Shown piece by piece: positions 9,746 through 15,991 of a stretch of 15,991 bases of DNA; position 1 is the stretch's first letter, and the number at the start of each line of letters is the position of its first letter. The stretch is from Cruorifilaria tuberocauda (Eukaryota; Nematoda; Chromadorea; Rhabditida; Onchocercidae). The notes under the pieces were generated by a model. It worked only from the letters and a program-made list of their open reading frames with translations. It was not told the origin of the DNA and made no database searches. The translations under genes and the position numbers were made by a program. The stretch is from contig JABVXU010000895.1 of assembly GCA_013365365.1 (NCBI GenBank), forward strand, positions 1 to 15,991, given 5' to 3'.

Positions 9746-9824
9746 AATGTTTAAATGCGCTTATCTCTTATCTTTCTATCTATCCATGTGATAGAAAGAT
9801 AAGAGATAAGCGTATTTTAACATT
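9746..9824. repeat. Long hairpin, about 35-bp stem, 9-base loop
   Basis: The core arms CGCTTATCTC... (9758-9780) and ...GAGATAAGCG (9790-9812) pair perfectly over 23 bp around the loop TATCCATGT. Pairing extends outward to 9746 and 9824 with one mismatch and one G:T pair. Nothing else in the window folds this well. It could be a small-RNA precursor, a minimal fold-back element or a replication-slippage product. Transcription cannot be judged from the sequence. Confidence 0.85.
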
Positions 9825-9897
9825 GAAAGTGCAAAATGTACGTTAGTTGAATGACGGAAATAACGCGAAATTATTTTCTGTTAAAGTTATTTTTATA

Positions 9898-10075
9898 AAA
9901 AAAAAAGAAAAGAAAGAAAGAAAAAAAAACGAAGCTAGAGGAAATGCAATAATTATGCTATCATTGGTTTCGTTTTTTTTTTTTTTTTCTCTTGACTCTT
10001 TTCACTTTTAACTCTTAATTCTTAACTTTTATATTTCAGTATTTTGAATTTTTCTTTTTTTTTTTTTTTTGCTAG
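9898..10075. repeat. Poly-purine then poly-pyrimidine tracts
   Basis: An A/G run (9898-9930) is followed by long T runs near 9970-9988 and 10056-10070. The A-run followed by CGAA and the TTCG followed by a T-run can pair as a fold-back around a loop of roughly 35 bases. Low complexity, no coding signal. Confidence 0.7.
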
Positions 10076-10191
10076 CAATTTAGAAATGATATATTTTGAG
10101 TAAACAAATTAATTCTTAAAGTACTTAAAGTCACTGATCAGATAGATAATATTGGCTTCCTAACTAACTTCTATAATATATTCGATCAAAT

Positions 10192-10207
10192 AAATTGCTA
10201 GCAATTT
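10192..10207. repeat. Perfect 16-bp palindrome around GCTAGC
   Basis: AAATTGCTAGCAATTT equals its own reverse complement. The half CTAGCAATTT also occurs near 9572 and 10072, each followed by an AATGATA-like word in those two earlier copies, so this may be a small dispersed repeat. Confidence 0.7.
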
Positions 10208-10314
10208 TTTTTTCCTACTTATTAAATTGCCTTTAATTTTTGATCAGTCAAATTTTCATTCGCTCTTCTTTGCTAAAACTTTCGAAAAAATTCAAACTAC
10301 CTCTCTTTCTCTTC

Positions 10315-10334
10315 CTCTCTCTCTCTCTCTCTCT
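10315..10334. repeat. (CT)10 microsatellite
   Basis: Ten uninterrupted CT units inside a longer C/T-rich tract (about 10301-10338). Confidence 0.9.
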
Positions 10335-10675
10335 TTCGCTCGTATATGAATTTCTTTTTTTTGAAAAAAAAACTTCATTCTTGGCTTTTTCTTATAAACG
10401 GAATTGCATCTCATTTAGTTCCGCTAATGGAATGCTTCCGATTTTTCTTTTCTTTCAAAAAAAAAGAGAGGAAACGAACCTATTTAATAGTGAAAAGAGA
10501 AAGCTATCATTTATCATTTTGCTATATATCATCGTTTATTTGTATAATTAGTATAATATTTATTATTATCATTCAATATCTTCATCAATCGTTATCATTA
10601 TCAGCATTTTTACTATATATAATAGTTATTTTCATGGTTATTATTATTGTTTACTTTTGTGTCATTATCATGCTA

Positions 10676-11139
10676 TTGCTTTCTACTCATTCTTATTATC
10701 ATTATTTCATTATTAGCACAGTAATAGTTATCACTTTATCATTGTTATCTATTAGCACAGTAATTATTAGCACAGTAATAGTTATCACTTTTATCATCAT
10801 CATTATTATCTAATAATTAGTGTTAACATTAAATGTTCATTACGGAGTCCATTGCTTTCTATTCATTCCTATTATCATTATTATTATTATTATTATTTCA
10901 TTATTAGCACAGTAATAGTTATCACTTTTATCATCATCATTGTTATCTGATAATTAGTGTTAACATTAAATTACGGAGTCCATTGCTTTCTATTCATTCC
11001 TATTATCATTATTAGTATTATTATTATTATTATCATTATCTATTAGCATTATATCATTATTAGCAAGTAACAGTTATCACTTTTATCATCATTATTATCA
11101 TCTGATAATTATTGTTGACATCAAATGTTCATTATGATG
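10676..11139. repeat. Three-copy tandem block rich in TTATTATCATT
   Basis: Copies start TTGCTTTCTA at 10676, TTGCTTTCTA at 10852 and TTGCTTTCTA at 10983, with lengths of about 176, 131 and 157 bp. All hold TCATTCxTATTATCATTATT, TTATTAGCA...GTAA(T/C)AGTTATCAC, TTTTATCATCAT and a TGATAATT-type end; the first two end ACGGAGTCCA. Copy 1 has an internal duplication of the AGCACAGTAATAGTTATCAC part. Size changes come mainly from ATT-unit number. Frames stay open for 155 codons (10346-10813) because these words lack stops in one frame; I do not call that a gene. Confidence 0.85.
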
Positions 11140-11774
11140 TTTATTATCATTTTTATTATCATAGAATTAATATTTTATTATTGATAAATAAATTCTATTA
11201 AAAAGAAAATAAATTCTTTTTTCATTTTAGCGATTCTTTTATTTCTCGAATATAAGAAATTTCGCTATATTTCTTTTTATCCTTGTTTTTTTTCAGAAAA
11301 AATATTAGAAAATTCAAAAAGGTAGATTTAAGAATAAAGTATTAGAAGTGAACTTTACTGATATATGTATATTCTATCTTAGTCTTCAAAAGAATTCCTT
11401 AAATTTTCAACATTGAATTATTAAATTAGTAAATTTGGATCTTCGAAATAGCTCATTTTTTTTCTGTCATTATATTCAGTTAATAACAAAGTTGTTATCC
11501 ATAAATATTAGTATTAATTATTAATTATCGTGCAAAACTGTTAGCAAAAACCTGAAATGACAGCAGAATAATACAAAAAACCATTAAAAAGTTCAACTAT
11601 AAATTTAAAATGAGTCATTTTTATTCAAGATTGATAGGCCAATAAATTTTCGAATTATTTTAAAAATAATATAAAGAGCGTAAAGCTTCATGCTTTCATC
11701 ATAATGCTAGTTTTTCGGTTGATTTTAAAACATAATTTTGAAATATTCTTGTCGTTCTTCGTCTTTCTTATTTT
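11140..11774. other. AT-rich intergenic, nothing seen
   Basis: No splice-supported frame on either strand. An acceptor-like run TTTTTTTTCAG at about 11287-11297 is followed by stops in all frames within a short distance. Confidence 0.5.
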
Positions 11775-12063
11775 CCGCATTCCGTATCCCATACTCCGTA
11801 TCCGTTCCGCACCCCTTACGCTATATCCTTCCCGTACTCCGTATCCGTCCCGTACTCTTTACGCCACATCCTCTACCGTAACGCTTATCCGTTCCGTGTT
11901 CCTTACGCTATATCTGCTTCCGTGCCCTGTATCCGCTCCGGTACCCCTTACCTGTTTTCCTTATCCGCTCCCCATACCCTATAACCAGTATCTGCTTTCC
12001 GTACTCCGCACTCCGTACCCGTATCCCGCGTATCCTGTACCTTGTATCCGCTTCCCTTATCCT
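11775..12063. repeat. GC-rich, C+T-biased minisatellite, unit about 44 bp
   Basis: Units begin at about 11804, 11847, 11891, 11935, 11967, 12015 and 12050, after a partial one from 11775. A typical unit reads GTTCCGTAC-CC, TTACGCTATATCC, TTCCGTACTCCGTATCC. Spacing is 43-44 bp for the first four; the fourth lost about 12 bp and the later ones vary. Within the unit, an 8-11 base word (TCCGTATCC, TCCGTACTCC) recurs, so the array grew from a shorter repeat. It is about half G+C in very AT-rich DNA, with few G on the plus strand. One plus frame is open from 11704 to 12099 (131 codons, many Pro-Tyr-Pro), but 44 is not a multiple of three and the words contain no stop, so coding is unlikely. Confidence 0.85.
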
Positions 12064-12284
12064 TCTTCTTTTTCGTTTTCATTACGCATTAATTTTTAAT
12101 CATTTTTATCACATGCATTCTTAGTCAAAAAAAAAGTCCAAAACACCGTAAACTATTTTGAAATCAGAATATGAAATTTTAAACAAAAATTCTTTACTGC
12201 TGGTTAATAGTTTTGTTTAATTGTAAATATAAATTCTATACAGTAATTTGTTTATCGTAATTAATAATACTGTAATTAATACTA

Positions 12285-12344
12285 TACTGTAATTAATAAT
12301 ACTTAAATATTCAATACTGTAATTAATAATACTTAAATATTCAA
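12285..12344. repeat. 30-bp tandem repeat, two copies
   Basis: TACTGTAATTAATAATACTT followed by AAATATTCAA occurs at 12285-12314 and 12315-12344. A partial ACTGTAATTAATACT precedes it at about 12269. Non-coding. Confidence 0.85.
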
Positions 12345-12701
12345 TTGTATCAATTAGTAGTACGAAAAGCAAAATAGTTGTTTAAATTATTGTTTTGTTT
12401 AGCTAAACAACTATGCATTAAGCTAGTTTGAAATGGAAAACATAGATAACAAACAGTTGTTAGAAGAAGACAAAAAAAAAACGAAAATCGAAAGCAGTTG
12501 TGCATTCAAAGAAAAAAAAAATAAAAAAATTTCGCTAACATTTCGATAGAAGAAAAACGGCTGATTATACATAAGTAATATATATGTTTACTTTTTTATT
12601 GCTAAATATTTAAAGCTTAAATATTTATTTTGAATTTCATGAATATTTACAAATTCTCCTCTTTCTTTTTTTTTACTTGAATATTTTTTTATATTTCAAC
12701 T
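12345..12701. other. AT-rich intergenic, nothing seen
   Basis: A-runs near 12470-12480 and 12511-12527, otherwise mixed AT-rich DNA with no supported exon. Confidence 0.5.
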
Positions 12702-12785
12702 AAAGGTCAACATTTGTTATATCAAAATTTAGCGAAAGTCAACATTTGTTATAAATTAAAATTTAGTAAAGGTCAATTTTGGTAT
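12702..12785. repeat. 33-bp tandem repeat, two full copies and part of a third
   Basis: Units start AAAGGTCAACATTTGTTATA at 12702, AAAGTCAACATTTGTTATA at 12735 and AAAGGTCAATTTTGG at 12768, each full copy ending AAAATTTAG. Non-coding. Confidence 0.8.
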
Positions 12786-13080
12786 GTTTAAGATAAAAAA
12801 AAGAGTTTTTTTTTCATTTTTAACTCATTTTATTGAAATGAATAATTAATTAAACTTGAATTAGTAGCAATTTGATACTTGCAATGCCTTTTTTATTGTT
12901 TCTGAAGGAGGAAAGAACATTTATCAAACCAGACATTCATCAACATTTGAATTTCTCAGTGAAGAAAACATACTCTCTGGAATATCATGTTTTAGCTTGT
13001 TTTCAATCTGAAATTACTTTTTAGCATGAAAAGCACTTAAAGCTAAAAAAAGATAATAATTACTTTTTACTAATTAATAT

Positions 13081-13910
13081 TTGCTATTATTGTTTAATAT
13101 TATTTAATTGTTTAATATTGTTTAACTTATACATTATTGCCGATTAATGGAGATCGTTATCATTATTAAAATTGTTATTGCTATCATTATCAATATCATT
13201 ATCGTTATAACAGTTGTTATTGTTATCATTATTAATTATTATTGTCACTGTTATTATTATATATTACTATTACTGTTTTACATACTTATCATTATCAGTT
13301 ACTTTCCGCTTTTCTTGCATCTTTTTTTACATTCGACATTTATATTTGCATTATTGCTAATTACTTTATAAACAGCAGTATACCTTAATTGTAAAATTTT
13401 AGAAAAAAAGGATTGGTTTTCCAAATTTATATTTGTTAGCTAATAATTTATGCATTAAATCAATGCAATTTATTGTGTGACAGTTGCTAACTTACTATTC
13501 AAAAGATATTTCAGTTTCATTTTATACTTTTGAAATTTAATATTTTCATTTTTTTTGTAAAATTTATAATTACTATAACCTTTACTACTATTATTATTAT
13601 TATTACCATTTGCTGTAAATAAGTTTTGCATTGTTGCATATTGTTATCATTGCATAATTGTTCATTTACTGTTCATTATTATTATTATCATTATCATGGA
13701 AATTATCCTCATATTTAAGTATATTATTACATTATGGAGTAATCATTTATTACTGTAATTATCAGTTACTTTTCGTTTTTTTACATTTATATTTATAGTA
13801 TTGCTAATTACTTTTATGATATAACTGCGAAAAAATTTATAAAATGCAATAAGACAGTATCTTTTATTATTATTTTATCCATTATCAACGTTATACGGTA
13901 AAAACTCCTT
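13081..13910. repeat. AT-rich microsatellite-like DNA with a direct repeat pair
   Basis: TTATTATCATTATC-type words fill 13150-13270 and 13585-13700. In addition 13268-13372 resembles 13748-13818: both run TACTG, ATTATCAGTTACTTT, TTTTTTACATT, TTTATATTT, ATTGCTAATTACTTT in order, with gaps in the second. A 74-codon frame at 13147-13371 (Ile/Val runs) is a by-product of these words. This is the upstream region of the PB1-type gene; I see no recognisable core promoter. Confidence 0.65.
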
Positions 13911-13947
13911 TTCCTACTGTAAATTGACAGTATCCTTTTTCTTACTG

Positions 13948-13960
13948 TATATTTCTTCAG
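13948..13960 (+). promoter_or_regulatory. Probable trans-splice (SL) acceptor of the PB1-type gene
   Basis: TATATTTCTTCAG ends at 13960 and the ATG follows at 13969, after TGAACGAA. A good acceptor directly before the start codon, with no upstream coding exon in frame, is what nematode spliced-leader addition looks like. A conventional acceptor closing a 5'-UTR intron cannot be excluded. Confidence 0.6.
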
Positions 13961-13968
13961 TGAACGAA

Positions 13969-15581
13969 ATGAAGCATAGTGCTAGCGACTTGAAAGTGAA
14001 ATGGAATCATCATGGCCACAAATACAAATTTACTCTTACACATCAAGAATTAGCTCAAGATGATGCTTTTGATGTAAGTTCATTAGCGATGAAAATTTCG
14101 ATTTATCCAATAAAATTGATGTGAGCGGAATTAATCAAAAATATTTGATCATTAATTAAAATCAATGTAATAAATAATTCAAGCTGTTAATTAATTAGAA
14201 CAATGCAATAAATTAATTAAAACTTAATTAATGAAAACAATGCAAGCTGTTAAATCATTTCATGTCGCTTATAGTCAGTTAACAATTTTTTATGATTTCA
14301 TTTTTTTTTTGTGTTTCATTTTGATTTAAATTTTTTAACTTATACATTTAATTTATTTCTTTTCAAATTCGCTATAGATTTTGTTGCGAAAAATTCGTCG
14401 ACAAGTGCCAGATTTCAATGATGTTTTAGCAAGTTATGATAAAAATGGTAATGAGGTGATTGTTTTATTTATTTTTTCCATTTTTCCTCTTCTTCATTAA
14501 CATGCATACATGATGCGTGCATGTATGCAATTGTAGATAAATGATAATTGTTATCAATAATGTTATCACTAAATGAACTATATTATATGAATAATTTGAA
14601 TTGAGAATTTAATAGGATGCTAAAATTTTTCAAAAATTAACTTAAGAATTTAAATGAATTAAAATATCATCCACAATTAGTTACAGTTTCCATTTGTTGC
14701 CACGTATTAATGATAACCGTTAATTTAATTTAAATTTTAAGAGTATTGTGGCAACAGATAGCGAATTTCGTCAACTTATACAACTTGGCAAAGGACATTT
14801 TAAAATGTATACAGTACGACGATGCTTGTACGCACATCCATTTCGATCACATTCCATTCCACTTGTATGCTTCTTTATCAGTCTTATCATATCACTTATC
14901 GTATCACTAAGATCTTACAACCTTAATTTATTGAAATATTTATCAAATTAATATTAAAGCATATTTTATAAATCTTTATGTCATATCACCAATTTTGCAC
15001 ACATATATTATATATATTATAACTTTAATTTCTTTCATTTAATTTCGTTATCATTTACTTATCTTTTACTTTATTATTTACTTAAAAAACTTTGCCTATA
15101 GTTATACAAACTAAAAAAAAAAAAAAAAAAAAAAACTAAAATAATTTCAAACGAATGAAAATCATTATTAACCTATTTAAGATGTTTAAATTACTAATTT
15201 ATAATTTCAGGATATTGCTCGATTAAAACAATTATCTCTACGATCGACAAATTGCTTTCGAGGACCACCACCATCGTATCGGGAAAGTCAAAAAGATGCA
15301 ATGCTACAAATTTATAATTCGTCTCATAATTTACCTCATTGGAGAATTCCACTTTCGAACGTATATTTTTTTTTTCGTTGTAATTAAAATAAATTAAATT
15401 AATTTCACTCAACTGCAAATATTTTAATAATTCACGTAAATTATCATTTGATAAATCATTAAGGCATCATTTCTTACAGTAGAAAAATGATAACATTGTA
15501 GATTTACTTCCTACTGTAAAAGATACTATCATTGCGTTGGAAAAAATGTTTAAAAATTCAATTAAATACGGTAATGCTTAA
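13969..15581 (+). CDS. Five-exon gene for a small PB1-domain-like protein with a PPPSY motif (about 184 aa)
   Basis: Exons: 13969-14073, 14378-14455, 14742-14864, 15211-15360, 15483-15581 (TAA 15579-15581). Every exon is a multiple of three and all introns (304, 286, 346, 122 bp) are phase 0. The ATG is the first after a trans-splice-like acceptor. Residues 7-89 read as a PB1 fold: a basic first strand (DLKVKWNHHG), a second strand (KYKFTLT), a helix (DILLRKIRRQV), then SYDKNGNESIV and TDSEFRQLI, which match the acidic OPCA-type loop and following helix, and a last strand (HFKMYTVRRC). The acidic motif is weak (Asn where Asp is usual). Residues 121-125 are PPPSY, a PPxY ligand of WW domains. 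PB1 domains mediate pairing in signalling and p62-like autophagy adaptors; no zinc finger or kinase follows, so this would be a short adaptor. The donor of intron 2 (GTGATT) is non-consensus. Exon 5 is the least certain part. No orthologue is named. Confidence 0.7.
14503..14529. repeat. 10-bp hairpin inside intron 2
   Basis: TGCATACATG (14503-14512) pairs with CATGTATGCA (14520-14529) around a 7-base loop. It sits about 50 bases after the unusual donor of intron 2. A role in splicing is only conjecture. Confidence 0.6.
15113..15136. repeat. Poly(A)24 tract in intron 3
   Basis: Twenty-four consecutive A on the sense strand, about 75 bases before the acceptor at 15210. It may reflect slippage or an old poly(A) insertion; no target-site duplication was seen. 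Confidence 0.9.
15388..15393 (+). terminator. Poly(A) signal directly after the intronic stop
   Basis: AATAAA begins at the base after the in-frame TAA (15385-15387) reached if intron 4 is not spliced. It would end a shorter message encoding VYFFFRCN after residue 152. Confidence 0.35.
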
Positions 15582-15715
15582 AAAAGAGAAACAAAAGATT
15601 TTATAAAGATTATGCAGTTATATGCTTGCTACAGTTAAAAATAATAAGAATTTTATTGAATATACAGTATTTATTTCAATCACAGAAATGCGAGCAAATG
15701 ATCGTTTATACAGAA

Positions 15716-15721
15716 AATAAA
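15716..15721 (+). terminator. Likely poly(A) signal of the full-length message
   Basis: AATAAA 135 bases after the exon 5 stop codon, a usual 3'-UTR length for a nematode gene. Confidence 0.5.
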
Positions 15722-15991
15722 CATTCGTAATAATTAGAAATAAGAAATAGTTATTCGAAAGTCTATAGATAAAGATAGTGATATGATTGGAAAAAAAAGA
15801 ATTTTTTTTGAAGATTTATATTCTATAAACAATTCTTTACTGTATTTATAATATCCTATAAAATATATTACTCTCAAAAAATATTTATGTCGTAAAAAAA
15901 TATACATATTTATGTCTTAAAAAATTTACAACATATTGATTATTAAACATTATTTATTCTATTCTTAATGTTTATTTACAAAAAAAATACA
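15722..15991. other. Downstream AT-rich DNA
   Basis: No gene seen. A short duplicated word, AAAAAATAT(A)...ATTTATGTC(G/T)TAAAAAA, lies at 15876-15922. Confidence 0.5.

Noticed and set aside
10346..10813. The longest open frame in the window, 155 codons
   Set aside because: It runs through TTATTATCATT tandem repeats that lack stops in one frame, has Ile/Ser/Thr runs and no splice or start context.
11704..12099. 131-codon Pro/Tyr-rich open frame
   Set aside because: It coincides with the minisatellite whose unit (43-44 bp) does not keep frame; openness follows from the C/T-rich words.
14062..14082. A DDAFDIL sequence resembling an LC3-interacting motif in the PB1-type protein
   Set aside because: It would sit in the first helix of the PB1 fold and spans the exon 1/2 junction, so it is unlikely to be exposed.
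1..15991. tRNA, rRNA or CRISPR features
   Set aside because: No GGTTCRANNCC-type B box with a paired stem set, no long GC-rich conserved RNA block and no regularly spaced direct repeats with unique spacers were found by reading.

Overview
The window looks like nuclear DNA of a nematode and is mostly non-coding. By eye it is about three quarters A+T. Coding sequence comes as short exons bounded by GTAAGT-type donors and TTTCAG-type acceptors, and two candidate first exons sit a few bases after an acceptor-like site, as expected for spliced-leader trans-splicing. Introns of about 120-350 bp and long AT-rich spacers fit a filarial or related parasitic nematode better than Caenorhabditis. The genus is inference; no rRNA, tRNA or mitochondrial gene was seen that could fix it.

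Layout. (1) 1-1143: a candidate minus-strand gene starts at 575 and runs off the left edge. A perfect inverted repeat of at least 45 bp (1-45 against 728-772) lies in its second exon, and the right arm opens a GC-richer block (725-1143) with coding potential on both strands. (2) 1144-4000: AT-rich DNA with a degenerate, partly GC-rich tandem array (1555-2105) and the right member of an old inverted dispersed repeat (225-440 against 3640-3860); the right member carries an open frame on the minus strand. (3) 4000-9745: gene-poor AT-rich DNA with three small tandem duplications (4532, 5222, 5701) and one weak terminal-exon candidate (4986-5051). (4) 9746-13900: a repeat-dense stretch with a long hairpin (9746-9824), poly-A/T and CT tracts, a TTATTATC-rich tandem block (10676-11139), a GC-rich C+T-biased minisatellite of about 44 bp (11775-12063), two small tandem repeats and a pair of AT-rich direct repeats. 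(5) 13948-15721: the one gene I can model with confidence. It is plus strand, five exons, all introns in phase 0, preceded by a trans-splice-like acceptor and encoding about 184 residues. Its N-terminal half reads as a PB1 domain and its C-terminal part carries a PPPSY motif.

The PB1-type gene probably encodes a small adaptor: PB1 domains pair with other PB1 domains and PPxY motifs bind WW domains. Its last intron offers three different C-termini (tandem CAGTAG acceptor, in-frame intronic stop, and a poly(A) signal directly after that stop), a compact arrangement worth checking against RNA data. No operon, CRISPR, phage or virus-like gene was recognised. No clearly novel biological system is visible; the best leads are the inverted repeat at the left edge, the alternative 3' end of the PB1 gene, the hairpin and the GC-rich minisatellite.
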